A stretch of DNA of 64,000 bases, from contig CAWJKE010000010.1 of NCBI GenBank assembly GCA_963843455.1, positions 310,001-374,000 on the forward strand, in the 5' to 3' direction. This DNA is from CAIQPS01 sp963843455 (lineage in GTDB: Bacteria > Actinomycetota > Thermoleophilia > RBG-16-64-13). The notes under the pieces are model-generated. The model worked only from the letters and a program-made list of their open reading frames with translations. It ran no database searches and was not told where the DNA came from. The position numbers and the translations under genes are program-made. Positions 1-8,910 of the stretch are shown in pieces; position 1 is the first letter of the stretch, and the number at the start of each line of letters is the position of its first letter.

Positions 1-285
1 CATGACCATGGCGATGACAGTGAGCTCTATCGTGCGGACAACGCCACGCAACACGAGGGGCTTGAACATCCAGAGCCCCACTGTGTCCCAATCAAGGTTG
101 GTGTTCTTGGCGAGTGAGTAGATGAGCGCTGCGAAGATGTAAAGGATCACGACCGAGGCGACCCAGCGGCCCCAATGTCTTATTGGGACCGCCTTGATCG
201 CCTCGGGTCGTGCTTCCGGCCCGCTTGACCCGCGGTTCTTGACTACCGCGGGTGAGTCTCCAACATGTGGGTCAGCGGGTCCCAC
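1..285 (-). CDS. Amino-acid ABC transporter permease, N-terminal part (runs off the window)
   Basis: The frame is open from a GTG at 285 to the left edge (95 codons, no stop). A purine-rich AGGAAG lies just upstream of the GTG. The translation has a charged N-terminus, one clear membrane segment around residues 40-56 (WVASVVILYIFAALIYSLA), then a soluble stretch and the motif GVVRTIELTVIAM. That last motif is typical of the start of the BPD_transp_1 domain in His/Glu/Gln-type permeases. It follows a polar amino-acid binding protein gene on the same strand, so the pair is probably one uptake operon. Substrate cannot be told from this fragment. Confidence 0.7.
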   Translation of the reverse strand, partial: MGPADPHVGDSPAVVKNRGSSGPEARPEAIKAVPIRHWGRWVASVVILYIFAALIYSLAKNTNLDWDTVGLWMFKPLVLRGVVRTIELTVIAMVM

Positions 286-299
286 CGTGGCTTCCTATC

Positions 300-1280
300 T
301 CAACCGGCGAACGTGCCCAGATTAATCCCGGGCTTGTCGATGGGCACGATGCCCTAGTGGTCGATGATGGTCTTGTAAGTGCCGTCGGCGAAGAGGCCCT
401 GGACCGCCTTCAGGAGGGCGTCGCGCAACGCGTCGTTGCCCTTTTTCACGGCGATGCCGTCAGGCTGATTCTCCCAGCCCTCGGGGGGGTTGGGGTCGTT
501 GATGAGTTCGAACGTATTGCCGCCGTCTGTGTTCACCGCGACATAACCCGCCGTCGAAGCGTCGGTGACGATGGCGTCCACCTTGCCGCCCTTGAGCGCT
601 AGCAAGTTGGCACGGCTGGTCGGGATACTCATTGGCCTTGATCAACGGTTTGCCCTCGGACTTGAGTATCTCGTTGATGGCAGTGACGGAATCCGCCTGG
701 GTCGTGCCTTTCTCAGTGCCTACCGTCAATGCCGGACAGGGACGCGATCCCGGTGATCCCTTTGGGATTGCCCTTCGTCACCAATATGCCCGTCCCGTCC
801 TGAGCGTAGTCGACGAAGTCGTACTGTCTCCTGGCGGGAGAGTTTGTCGGTGAAGGCGGACATGCCGATGTCGTACTTACCCGAGTCGATGCCGATGAGG
901 ATGCTGTCGAAGGTGGCATTGATGAACTGGAACCCGGGCACGCCCATCTTGGCGGCGATCGCCTGGCCGAGGTCATAGTCGAAGCCGGTAACCGTGTCGG
1001 TGCCCTCTACGAACATCTCCCACGGCGGGTACGATACGTCGCATCCCACCTTGATTGGGGTGCTCTTGTAGTTGTCCGGCAGCGTGGCCAGGATGCTCGG
1101 ATCCGGCTGGATGCCGGCCACGAGCTTCTGGATGTCGTACGCTGCCGGGGCCGCGGCCGTAGTCGTGGTCGCCGCCGCGGCGGTAGTCGTGGTCGTGGTC
1201 TCGCCGCATCCGGTTGCCACCGGAAGGACGATCAGCACGAGCACGAGCAGCGCGATTGAAAGGACCAGAATCTTCTTCAA
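300..1280 (-). pseudogene. Amino-acid ABC transporter substrate-binding lipoprotein, frameshifted
   Basis: Periplasmic-type binding protein (SBP_bac_3 family) for a polar amino-acid transporter. TTG start at 1280 with GGAGGT 7 bases upstream; lipoprotein signal ending in VATGCG, then a Thr/Ala-rich linker, then family motifs SYPPWEMF, GFDYDLGQAIA and KYDIGMSAFTD. The frame then breaks three times: near 824 (one extra base before DFVDYAQDG), near 728 (before TVGTEKGTTQADSV) and near 612 (before NLLALKGGKVDAIV). An in-frame TAG at 354-356 replaces what is normally a Trp codon; reading through it gives GIVPIDKPG and a natural stop at 300-302. Motifs are well kept on both sides of every break, so sequencing error is a serious alternative to a real pseudogene. 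The permease follows directly. Confidence 0.75.
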
Positions 1281-1435
1281 GTACCCCACCTCCTGGATTT
1301 TTGCCGAGCATTCCGTCCGAGCGGGGTTGCCTACCCGCGCCGGGCCCGGCCTTGCATGGCCATACCGCACGGTGAATTCATACCACGGCTCTTCCCCCGT
1401 GTCTAACCGTGCCCGGCTATTCTAGCGTGCAAAGG

Positions 1436-1441
1436 TATACT
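1436..1441 (+). promoter_or_regulatory. Candidate -10 hexamer TATACT for a leaderless amrS transcript
   Basis: TATACT ends 9 bases before the ATG at 1451, and no Shine-Dalgarno sequence precedes that ATG. This would start transcription at or very near the start codon. No convincing -35 box is visible at the right distance, so this is tentative. Confidence 0.3.
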
Positions 1442-1450
1442 TCGCGCGCG

Positions 1451-2513
1451 ATGAGTCCCGATAACGACACAACCTCCACTCGGCCTTCGTCCAGCCCGGC
1501 CCTCTTCGAGGAGCCGGCGGCCGGCGGCGTCCGCTGCACGGTGTGTCCCCATCTCTGCGTCATCGGGGAGAACTGCGGAGGGTCTGTGCAAGGCCCGCGG
1601 AGTGCGGGACGGCCGCCTGGTCAGCCTCACCTACGGCCGGCCGGCGAGCGTCATCAGCGACGAGATCGAGAAGAAGCCGCTCTTTCACTTCCATCCCGGC
1701 ACCCGGGCCCTCTCCCTCGGGTGCTACGGCTGCAACGTGCTGTGTATCGGATGCCAGAACTGGCAGATATCCCATGCGAACGCGCGCAACGAGACGGCGC
1801 GTCTGTCCGAACTCTCCCCCGAGGCCGCGGTCGCCCTGGCCAAGCGGCACAAGCTGTCCGGGGTGGCCTTCACCTACAATGACCCCGCGGTGTGGATCGA
1901 GTACGTCCACGACGTGTGTGCCGCGTTCAAGGAGGCCGGTCTGTACACTGCCTTCGTGACCGCGGGCTATCTCACTGAGGCGGCAGTGGACTTCGTGGGA
2001 CCGGTGGTGGAGGCTTTCAAGTTCGACCTCAAGGCCTCGAACGCCGAGGGCTGGGCCCGGCTGACCAAGGTCAAGGATCCCGCGCCTGCTTTGGCCGCCG
2101 CCGTTAGGGCCAAGGAGAGACACGGGTGCCACGTGGAGGTGGTGTCGAACATAGTACCGGGCGTGAACGACGACGACGCGAGCGTCAGCGCGATGGCAAG
2201 GTGGGTGTGCGAGGCCCTCGGCCCCAAGACTCCGTGGCACGTGACCCGTTTCCTACCCGAGTTCGAACTCTCCTATCTCGCCGCGACCCCCATCAAGACC
2301 CTCGAGCGCGCGGCACTGCTCGGCAAGGGCGAGGGATTGAGCTTCGTATACGTCGGGAATGTTCCTGGACACCCGGGTAGGAACACCATCTGCCCCCGTT
2401 GCGGGCGCACCGTCATCGAGCGGGACGAGCAGAGGGCAAAGAACTTGCTGGTGCGAGATGGCCTTTGCGGCGCGTGCGGGGAAGATCTCAACGTGGTGGA
2501 TGGATGGGAGTGA
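1451..2513 (+). CDS. amrS: AmmeMemoRadiSam-system radical SAM enzyme (AmrS/PflA-like), one frameshift
   Basis: Radical S-adenosylmethionine protein of the AmrS family. The first frame encodes an N-terminal zinc-binding-like motif CTVCPHLCVIGE, then shifts by one base between about 1575 and 1590; the second frame continues with LCKARGVRDGRLVSLTYG. The radical SAM cluster motif is CNVLCIGC (C-x3-C-x2-C) followed by QNWQISH. The C-terminus has a zinc ribbon built from CPRC and CGAC. Partner proteins of the AMMECR1/Memo type are not in this window, so the substrate is unknown. With the frameshift repaired, length is about 353 residues, normal for the family. The enzyme may be intact in the organism if the shift is a sequencing error. 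Confidence 0.85.
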
Positions 2514-2535
2514 AGCGGCGTATGATTCGAACACC

Positions 2536-3156
2536 ATGACCGACCGGCAGACAATCTTGGCCTCGTCCCCGGTGTCGCTGGCCATCCCCTGCCGGCCGGA
2601 ATACGTCGCTCTGTGCCGCTTGGTGGTCGGAGCGCTCGGTGTTCGCGATTCCCTGGACGAGGAAGTGGTGGCCGACCTCAAGGTGATCGTCACCGAGGCC
2701 TGCAACTGCTTCATGTCCACGATGGCCGACGGCTCGGCGAGCGAGAAGGCCTCCGACGGCGGGTGCTCCATCCGCATGGACTTCGATTCCCGGCCCGATG
2801 CCTTCGTGATAAGTGTGCTCTATCCCGAACGGAGCGGACTGGTCGCGGGGCTGGAGCGGTGCGGCCCGACGAACGAGGCCGGCCTGGGACTGACCATTCT
2901 CAGGGCTCTTGCGGACGAGATGGTCGAGATCGACGCCGGAGCCGAAGGCACCGTCCTTCGTCTGACCAAGTCGCTGCACAGCATAGCCCGCGACGGCCAT
3001 GAGCCCGGCCGATCTTTGGAGACGATGGCCCGCCGCGGAGGCGTCCACCTTGGCCGCGGGACTCGCCTGCTGCCTTTCGGCGATCCTAGGTCTGGCTGCG
3101 GGCGATCCTTCTGGTGGCGGCGCCGGCCGCGGTGGCCACCGCGGCCCTCTCCGTGA
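2536..3156 (+). CDS. Anti-sigma-factor-type ATP-binding protein (HATPase_c_2, RsbW-like)
   Basis: Translation from ATG 2536 begins MTDRQTILASSPVSLAIPC and continues with a fold typical of serine kinase anti-sigma factors: VADLKVIVTEACNCFM matches the N-box helix (E-A-x-N) and GLGLTILRALADEM matches the G-box lid. Such proteins bind ATP and regulate alternative sigma factors through partner switching. No partner sigma or anti-anti-sigma gene sits beside it. The last 50 or so residues in this frame look non-coding and overlap the next gene; the natural end is probably at the ATGA around 2999-3002, reached by a small frame error. It starts 22 bases after amrS. Confidence 0.65.
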   Translation: MTDRQTILASSPVSLAIPCRPEYVALCRLVVGALGVRDSLDEEVVADLKVIVTEACNCFMSTMADGSASEKASDGGCSIRMDFDSRPDAFVISVLYPERSGLVAGLERCGPTNEAGLGLTILRALADEMVEIDAGAEGTVLRLTKSLHSIARDGHEPGRSLETMARRGGVHLGRGTRLLPFGDPRSGCGRSFWWRRRPRWPPRPSP

Positions 3157-3315
3157 CCATGGACCGCTCGCTGACGCTGCTGAACGAGAGCACCGGCGAT
3201 CAGGGTCTCGGGAGAGGCGATAGCCGCACTGAGTCCGGACGATATCGTGGGCGTCCGCGTTACCGGACCGGCGGTCCTGTCGCAACTGGTGAAGAGCGAT
3301 CCGGTCCTGCACTAG
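2999..3315 (+). CDS. Hypothetical membrane-anchored protein, broken by frameshifts
   Basis: Starts at an ATG overlapping the expected end of the previous gene. Three frames must be joined to read it: MSPADLWRRWPAAEAST and a hydrophobic stretch up to about 3090; then AILLVAAPAAVATAALSVTM and LTLLNESTGDQG up to about 3215; then LSPDDIVGVRVTGPAV and LSQLVKSDPVLH to a TAG at 3313-3315. Two hydrophobic segments are followed by a soluble tail. I do not recognise the family. It may instead be the N-terminal signal region of the large secreted protein that follows, if further frame errors lie between 3315 and 3435. Confidence 0.4.
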
Positions 3316-3434
3316 TGCGGGGGGCTTCACTGTCGCGGCCGGCTCCCTTCCCGCCGCCGCGCGCCCCTCTCCCTCGGAGCTTCACCTGCCCATTCCGCTC
3401 CCGACCCTGCCGTCGGCACCGGGGGCGTATCAGG

Positions 3435-5116
3435 GTGACCATCGAAGTCAGATCAGGAGCCGCTGTGATGGCGACCGGCGGCACCTGGATGGGGAGAGTG
3501 GCGGTTCGCGGCTCGCCCCTGGACCTCGCCTTCGTCTGGCGGGCGGCGCTGGGGATCCATCGCGGCCCGGACGGCAGCTTCTTCGACAGGGCGCTCGAAC
3601 AGGCCTGCGCGCCCGCTGCGGCGCCTGACGCGTCCGGGGCAGCGGCGAGAGACCGGCGCTGCACCTGGGCCGTCCGGCACTCTGCCCGCGCTGCTCGCCC
3701 TGCCTGCGAAGTTCCCCGATTGGCACTTCAGCCTGGGTGTCGAGCCAGTCCTGTTGACGCAACTTCGCGACATGGCGGATGGCTACCAAACGCCGGGCGA
3801 CTCAGGGAGCTGCAGTTCAAGTGAACGCCGACGACCCTGCGGCGAAGAACGCCGCGGCGGTTCTGGCCGGTCTCACGCGCGCGGCCGAAAACGAGGCTGT
3901 CGAAGTGGCGACGAGCGCCTACGCCGGGCCGGACCTGGGGCTCTTGGCCGCCCAGAGCTGGCGCGACGGCTTCGAACAGATCCAACTGGGCAAGCAGGAG
4001 CTAGTGCAGAGTTTGGGCCTCGGTCTTCCTCCTTCAGGGGCGTGGTCTGCCGGCTTGGAACTGACGACGGACAGCCTGAGCGACTACGGCGAAGCCTCCA
4101 TCGATCACGTCTTGGTCGATGCCGCGGTAGCCGCCGGTCTCAACGAGCCGGTAGCCAGCGGGCACGATCGCCGTCAGGGCGCACGACGCGCCAGGGCGAT
4201 CGAGTGACACTGGTCTTTGCTGATAGCCGGCTACGACGGCTGATGGCCTCGCCTTGGGATCCGACCGTCCTCTTCGCCGGCATCGCTGCCGTGCTTGCTT
4301 CAGGTTACCGTGACGCCCTCGTGCTCACCCCCGACCCGGACTTCGCTCTGCCTCCCGGAGCGTACCTCGACGCCATCGGAGAGGAACTGCGGAAGGATCC
4401 ATGGATCCGGACTCAGACAATGGCAGGCCTGCTGCGCGCGTACGCGCCCGGGTCTCGCCCCGTACAGCTCGCCCGGGACCCGGTCTTGCCGTCGGGCGAC
4501 GGCGGGCAGACGCTCTTTTCGGCCATACAGAGCGCTCACGCTGTCGTCGACGACCTCGCAGTACGTGGCCGACCCCGCCAGTCTCCCGGTTGAGACCGCC
4601 CGCCGGTCTCTCTACCTGGCAGAGAGCCGCTGGTGGTCGCGGCCCGGCGTCAGTCCTGAGGAGGCGAGCGCAGGGCTGGGCTATGCCGTCCATGCCGAGA
4701 CGGTGGCCAAGGGCGAATTGGCCAAGATCCGCTTGCGGGCGACCGAGAGCGTCCTGCTCTTGGGCCACGAAGGAGAGGTGAAGCTGGTCGCCGAGAACGG
4801 CGCAGACTACCCCGTGACTATCGAACTCCGATTGGGCGGAGAGGGTCTTCGCTTCCCCCAGGGCGAGGTCGTCAAGGTCCGACTGGAGACAGGGGGCAAC
4901 CAGATAGCGGTGCCGGTGGTAGGCACAGCTTCGCCCCACGAGCTGTCGGCCCGGCTGGTCGCGGGCGCGACAGTCCTCGACCAGGGCACCACTTCGATTC
5001 GCTTCGTCACTGTTGCCGACATCCTTCCGTGGGCGGTCCTCGCGGTCCTTGCGGTCATATTAATCGTCATTGGTGTCTGGTATGTGCGCAGAAGCCGTGC
5101 CGGTCGCGTGGCGTGA
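3435..5116 (+). pseudogene. Secreted glycoside-hydrolase-57-like/DUF6049-like protein with C-terminal membrane anchor, multiply frameshifted
   Basis: Pieces in all three forward frames join into one sensible protein. In order: PLDLAFVWRAALGIHRGPDG (about 3515-3575); LALPAKFPDWHFSLGVEPV then LLTQLRDMADGY (3700-3785); LTRAAENEAVEVATSAYAG to LNEPVA (3860-4155); DPTVLFAGIAAVLASG to SAHAVVDDLA (4260-4560); then from about 4563 to the stop at 5116 a beta-rich domain and a final membrane helix ending in a basic WYVRRSRAGRVA. The FPDWHF/GVEPVLL motifs resemble the GH57-type barrel of extracytoplasmic actinobacterial proteins. At least four frame breaks are needed. The true start is unclear; it may lie upstream at 2999. 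Product is likely exported and anchored by its C-terminus. Confidence 0.55.
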
Positions 5117-5161
5117 CTCGCTATCCCGTAACTTTGTGACCTGCCGTCCGTTCCTACGCGT

Positions 5162-5515
5162 ATGAGAGTTATCCCGTTCATAGTCGTTCTACTGCTACTC
5201 GCGGGGGTTCTCGTGGCCGACGGCGCGGGCATGTACGCCGCCTACCGAAACGCCGTCGACTTCTCAAACCGCGCTGCGGAACGGGCCGTCCAGACCTATG
5301 TGAACACCGAGGGGAGCGAGCAAGCGGTCAACAAAGCCATTCAGGACATGGCTGTCGACGAGGGGGTCGAAGTGGTGGCCCTGAGCTACCACAAGGGGAC
5401 CACCCGCTGGTATGAAGTGACCGTGCAGGCGGTCGGCGGCGGCTACCTGCTGAAGCACCTACCCATCGTCAAGAATCACCTGGCTCAACAGTCCACTGCC
5501 GTCGCGCACTTCTAG
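5162..5515 (+). CDS. Small membrane-anchored TadE-like protein, function unknown
   Basis: 117 residues. An N-terminal membrane helix (VIPFIVVLLLLAGVLVADG) is followed by YAAYRNAVDFSNRAAERAVQ, the pattern seen after the anchor of TadE/pilus-assembly-like minor pilins, and then a small alpha/beta extracellular domain. The sequence is intact and follows the frameshifted secreted protein by 45 bases on the same strand, so both may act at the cell surface. No other pilus genes are nearby, so the pilus link is weak. Confidence 0.5.
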   Translation: MRVIPFIVVLLLLAGVLVADGAGMYAAYRNAVDFSNRAAERAVQTYVNTEGSEQAVNKAIQDMAVDEGVEVVALSYHKGTTRWYEVTVQAVGGGYLLKHLPIVKNHLAQQSTAVAHF

Positions 5516-5548
5516 ACGCGCCGGCAGTCTCTGCCGCCCGGGCTCCGG

Positions 5549-6886
5549 CTAGCAGCGTGGGCGCCCGTCCGCAGACGTGGCGGGAGCCAAGCAGGCGGCC
5601 GTTCCTCGTTTGTCGATCGGCACGTAGGGGCGCTGGCCCTGTCCCATGTAGACCTGACGCGGACGGTACAGGGTGCTGCCGCTGTCGTGCACCTCTTTCC
5701 AGTTCGCGATCCATCCGGGCATCCGGCCCATGGCGAACATCACGGTGAACATGTTCACGGGGATCCCCATCGCCCGCAAGAGCACCCCCGAATAGAAGTC
5801 CACGTTGGGGTACAGCTTACGCTCGGTGAAGTACGGGTCGTTCAGGGCCACGTCCTCGAGCCGCTTGGCGATCTCGAGCAGCGGATCGGTGGTCTTGAGC
5901 TTGTTGAGCATCCTGTCGGCGACATCCTTCATGATGCTGGCCCGCGGATCGTAGCTCTTGTAGACCCGGTGGCCGAACCCCATGAGCCGGAGTGAGGAGT
6001 TCTTGTCCTTCACCCGGGCTATGTAGTCCTTGAGGTCGACGTTGTTGTCGTGCAACCACTGGAGCATCTCCACGACGGCGGCGTTCGCTCCACCGTGCAG
6101 CGGCCCCCACAGCGCGCACACGCCGGCGGCGCAACTGGCGAACAGGTTCGCTCCGGAGGAAGCCACCATCCGTACGGTGCTCGAAGAGCAGTTCTGCTCG
6201 TGGTCGGCATGCAGGATGAGGATCAACTGCAGAGCGGCCACTGTCTCTGCGTCGGGCTCATAGTCTCTAAAGGGGATGGAGAACATCATGTGCAGGAAGT
6301 TCGTGCAGTAGTCCAGGTGGGGTTTGGGGTAGATGATCGGCTGGCCGACGGAGGCCTTGTAGGCCGCCGCGGCGATGGTGCGCAGCTTGCTGATGAGCCG
6401 GGCGGCCGATACCTGGAAGGTGGCCGGTGACTCCATCTCCATCAGATCGGGTTCGTAGCAGCTCATGGCGTTGATCATTGCGGAGAGGATGGCCATCGGG
6501 TGACCCGTGGACGGGAAGCCGTCGAAGTGGTGATACAGCCCTTCGTGGATCATCTCGTAGTTGGTGAACAGGCTGCTCCAGGCCCTGAGCTGTTCATCAG
6601 TGGGCAATTCCCCATAGATAAGCAGCCAACAGGTCTCGACGAAGGTGCTCTTGAGCGCCAGCTCCTCTATCGGGACGCCGCGATATCGGAGGATCCCTCT
6701 CTCGCCGTCGACGAATGTGATGGCTGATCGACAGGAGCCGGTGTTCACGTAGCCCTCGTCGATAGTGATATGCCCGGTGGCTTCGCGCAGCCCGGTGATG
6801 TCGACGGCGCGGTCGCCCTCGGTCCCCACTACCAGCGGCAGGTCGTGCGAGTTGTCTTCGATGATGAGTTTCGCGGTCCCAGACAT
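5549..6886 (-). CDS. gltA: Citrate synthase
   Basis: Condenses acetyl-CoA and oxaloacetate to citrate. All family hallmarks are present: LHGGANAAVVEML with the substrate-binding His, MGFGHRVYKSYDPRA, and LYPNVDFYSGVLL with the catalytic Asp. The family N-terminal region (GILRYRGVPIEELA) is complete. I chose ATG 6886 because GAGGTGGG lies 5-12 bases upstream; the in-frame GTG at 6895 falls inside that ribosome binding site. The last 15 or so residues after VPIDKRG are low in similarity to anything I know. Divergent from the tetR-kor operon, with an 18-bp palindrome in the shared promoter region. Confidence 0.95.
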   Translation of the reverse strand: MSGTAKLIIEDNSHDLPLVVGTEGDRAVDITGLREATGHITIDEGYVNTGSCRSAITFVDGERGILRYRGVPIEELALKSTFVETCWLLIYGELPTDEQLRAWSSLFTNYEMIHEGLYHHFDGFPSTGHPMAILSAMINAMSCYEPDLMEMESPATFQVSAARLISKLRTIAAAAYKASVGQPIIYPKPHLDYCTNFLHMMFSIPFRDYEPDAETVAALQLILILHADHEQNCSSSTVRMVASSGANLFASCAAGVCALWGPLHGGANAAVVEMLQWLHDNNVDLKDYIARVKDKNSSLRLMGFGHRVYKSYDPRASIMKDVADRMLNKLKTTDPLLEIAKRLEDVALNDPYFTERKLYPNVDFYSGVLLRAMGIPVNMFTVMFAMGRMPGWIANWKEVHDSGSTLYRPRQVYMGQGQRPYVPIDKRGTAACLAPATSADGRPRC

Positions 6887-7000
6887 GGATCCCACCTCGT
6901 GCTCGCAGCGGATGCTGCCTCCACTCTATCAACCCCTTGGAAGAGCCGTTGCCGGTGAGTGCCGCCTCAACGGGAAGCAGGTCCCCTCTCCCGAGGGTTC

Positions 7001-7030
7001 TTGACTTAGAATATAGAATCTAGATTCTAT
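7001..7030 (+). promoter_or_regulatory. Predicted promoter of the tetR-kor operon
   Basis: TTGACT at 7001-7006 with TTCTAT at 7025-7030 (18-base spacing) or ATTCTA one base earlier. It overlaps the palindrome completely. A second -10-like TAGAAT at 7065-7070 lies 6 bases before the GTG start of tetR and could give a leaderless message instead. Confidence 0.4.
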
Positions 7031-7036
7031 GGTCAA
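7008..7036 (-). promoter_or_regulatory. Predicted promoter of citrate synthase
   Basis: On the minus strand TTGACC (7036-7031) and TATTCT (7013-7008) are separated by exactly 17 bases. The spacer is almost entirely the 18-bp palindrome, so a repressor bound there would block polymerase. Confidence 0.55.
7013..7030. promoter_or_regulatory. Perfect 18-bp palindrome, likely TetR operator
   Basis: ATAGAATCTAGATTCTAT is identical to its own reverse complement (9+9, centre 7021/7022). It sits between the divergent citrate synthase and tetR genes and inside both predicted promoters. Its AT-rich sequence stands out from the GC-rich surroundings. TetR proteins commonly bind such sites next to their own gene; binding here is inferred. 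Confidence 0.65.
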
Positions 7037-7076
7037 CCCTCTCCGCGCCATGACTCCGCAGTGCTAGAATCAGGCT

Positions 7077-7730
7077 GTGGCCGAGACCGCACATGCCGTG
7101 AAAGCCCCTTGCCAGCAGCGCAGCCGCGACTCACAGGAGCGCATCCTGAGGGCCGCTGAAGCGCTCATCAGGAGCAAGGGGTACGAAGCTCTCACCACTG
7201 CCGAAGTGGTGCGCCGCTCCCGCACCTCGATAGGCACTCTCTACGCGCGCTTCGGCGACAAGACCGCCCTTCTGCACGCTGTCCAAGATCGCGTCCAGTC
7301 CCGGGAAGAAGCAGACATGCGCGCGCACCTCGACAAGGTCGAATGGGATGGTCTTACTCTCGAGGAATCGGTCCGGCGGCTGCTCGACATCAAGAGGGTG
7401 GCCGCCGACGGCGACGGTCGGCTGTTCGAGGCGTTCGTCGTGCACGGTGCGACCGACCCGGTATTGCGCGCTCAGGGCTATAGGCACAAAGCCGTCATGG
7501 AAGGGCTCGAGGTCGAGGTCCTTATGCGGCACGCCGGACAGATAGGGCATCCCGATCCCGAAGACGCCGCGCGCGTCGCCTCCCGGTTGGCACAGGCGGC
7601 GCAGGAAGAGTACGTCCAGCGCTCGCTCTCCGGCGTGTCTCTGCCGACGGCCCCTCCGCCCGATCTGCTTCTCCAGCGGCTGGCCGAAGTGATAATCGCC
7701 TATCTCAAGAACCCGTTACACTGCGAGTGA
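7077..7730 (+). CDS. TetR-family transcriptional regulator
   Basis: 217 residues from a GTG start. The N-terminal helix-turn-helix is clear: SQERILRAAEALIRSKGYEA, then TTAEVVRRSRTSIGTLYARF. The C-terminal ligand domain is not diagnostic. The gene is first in an operon: its stop is one base before the korA ATG. It is probably an autoregulator acting at the 7013-7030 palindrome, and it may control citrate synthase from the same site. A ligand such as an aromatic acyl-CoA would fit the operon content, but nothing in the sequence proves this. Confidence 0.85.
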   Translation: MAETAHAVKAPCQQRSRDSQERILRAAEALIRSKGYEALTTAEVVRRSRTSIGTLYARFGDKTALLHAVQDRVQSREEADMRAHLDKVEWDGLTLEESVRRLLDIKRVAADGDGRLFEAFVVHGATDPVLRAQGYRHKAVMEGLEVEVLMRHAGQIGHPDPEDAARVASRLAQAAQEEYVQRSLSGVSLPTAPPPDLLLQRLAEVIIAYLKNPLHCE

Positions 7731-7731
7731 G

Positions 7732-8910
7732 ATGGAACGCTGGCACACACACGTGCTCCGGGAGAAGATCGACCCCAACAGCATGCTGATCCAGGGCAAC
7801 CGGGCCTGCGCTCTGGGAGCCCTCGACGCCGGCGTCCGTTTCTTCGCCGGGTATCCCATCACCCCCAGCTCCGAGATCATGGAAGCCATGGCGTACGAGT
7901 TGCCCCGGCTGGGCGGAGTCTTCCTGCAGATGGAGGACGAGATCGGATCCATATGCGCTTGCATCGGGGCGTCGCTTGCGGGGCAATTGGCGATGACCGC
8001 CACCTCGGGCCCCGGCTTCTCGCTCATGCAGGAGGCCATCGGCTACGCCATCATGGCGGAAGCTCCGCTGGTGATCGTGGACGTGATGCGGGCCGGGCCC
8101 TCGACCGGCCGCCCGACCGCGCCGTCTCAGGGTGACGTCATGCAGGCACGGTGGGGTACCCACGGTGACCATCCGGCCGTGGTGCTGGCGGCCTCCAACG
8201 TCGCCGACATGTACCGGCTCACCATGGCCGCCGTGCGCTTCGCCCAGCGCTTCCGTACCCCGGTCACCCTGCTCGCCGACGAAGTGGTGGGCCACATGCG
8301 CGAGAGCTTCGCCCCCGAGCTCATCGGGCGCTATCGGCTGACCAGCGGGGATTTCGACTTCACCCCGGGCTATCTCCACCCCGATCTGGTGCGCGAAGTA
8401 CATCCGCCCCACGTGCTGGGCTCCGAGACGCACCCCCACGTGACCGGCCTCATCCACGACGAGACCGGGTTCCCCACCAACGACCCGGCGAAGAGCGAGA
8501 AGTTCGTCCGTGAGCTCTACGACAAGGTGGGCAACCACCGCGACGAGCTCTGCCTCTACGACGTGAAGAACGAGGGGAAGGGCCGTGTCTGCATCGTCGC
8601 CTACGGCTCGTGTGCCCGGAGTGCCCGTGCCGCCTGGAAGTTGGCCGAGAAGGAGGGGCTGCAGGTGGAGGTGCTCCATCTGTACACTCTGTTCCCGCTG
8701 CCGGTGGAGATCATCCAGACCGTCGCCCGGCGGGTGGAGTTCATGCTCATACCCGAGCTGAATCTCGGCCAGTACGCGCGCGAAGTGCGGAAGATGGCGG
8801 AGAATTGGACCACGGTGATAAGCATGGGCAAGATCGATGGCACCTTGATCACCCCGCGCGAGATCCTCGACCGGGTGACCGAGCTGGTGGGGAAGTACGA
8901 GAGTGTCTAA
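7732..8910 (+). CDS. korA: 2-oxoacid:ferredoxin oxidoreductase, alpha subunit (2-oxoglutarate type)
   Basis: 392 residues. Motifs GYPITPSSEIMEAMA, QMEDEIGSICACIGASLAG and TSGPGFSLMQEAIGYA mark the pyrimidine-binding (PYR) domain; the C-terminal half has the transketolase-C-type domain, for example GKGRVCIVAYGS. It pairs with korB and korC directly downstream, with overlapping stops and starts (korB starts 8 bases inside its end). The complex oxidises a 2-oxoacid with CoA to an acyl-CoA, CO2 and reduced ferredoxin. The alpha-beta-gamma split and the sequence favour 2-oxoglutarate, though substrate choice among Kor/Vor/Por relatives is not certain. Confidence 0.9.
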   Translation: MERWHTHVLREKIDPNSMLIQGNRACALGALDAGVRFFAGYPITPSSEIMEAMAYELPRLGGVFLQMEDEIGSICACIGASLAGQLAMTATSGPGFSLMQEAIGYAIMAEAPLVIVDVMRAGPSTGRPTAPSQGDVMQARWGTHGDHPAVVLAASNVADMYRLTMAAVRFAQRFRTPVTLLADEVVGHMRESFAPELIGRYRLTSGDFDFTPGYLHPDLVREVHPPHVLGSETHPHVTGLIHDETGFPTNDPAKSEKFVRELYDKVGNHRDELCLYDVKNEGKGRVCIVAYGSCARSARAAWKLAEKEGLQVEVLHLYTLFPLPVEIIQTVARRVEFMLIPELNLGQYAREVRKMAENWTTVISMGKIDGTLITPREILDRVTELVGKYESV

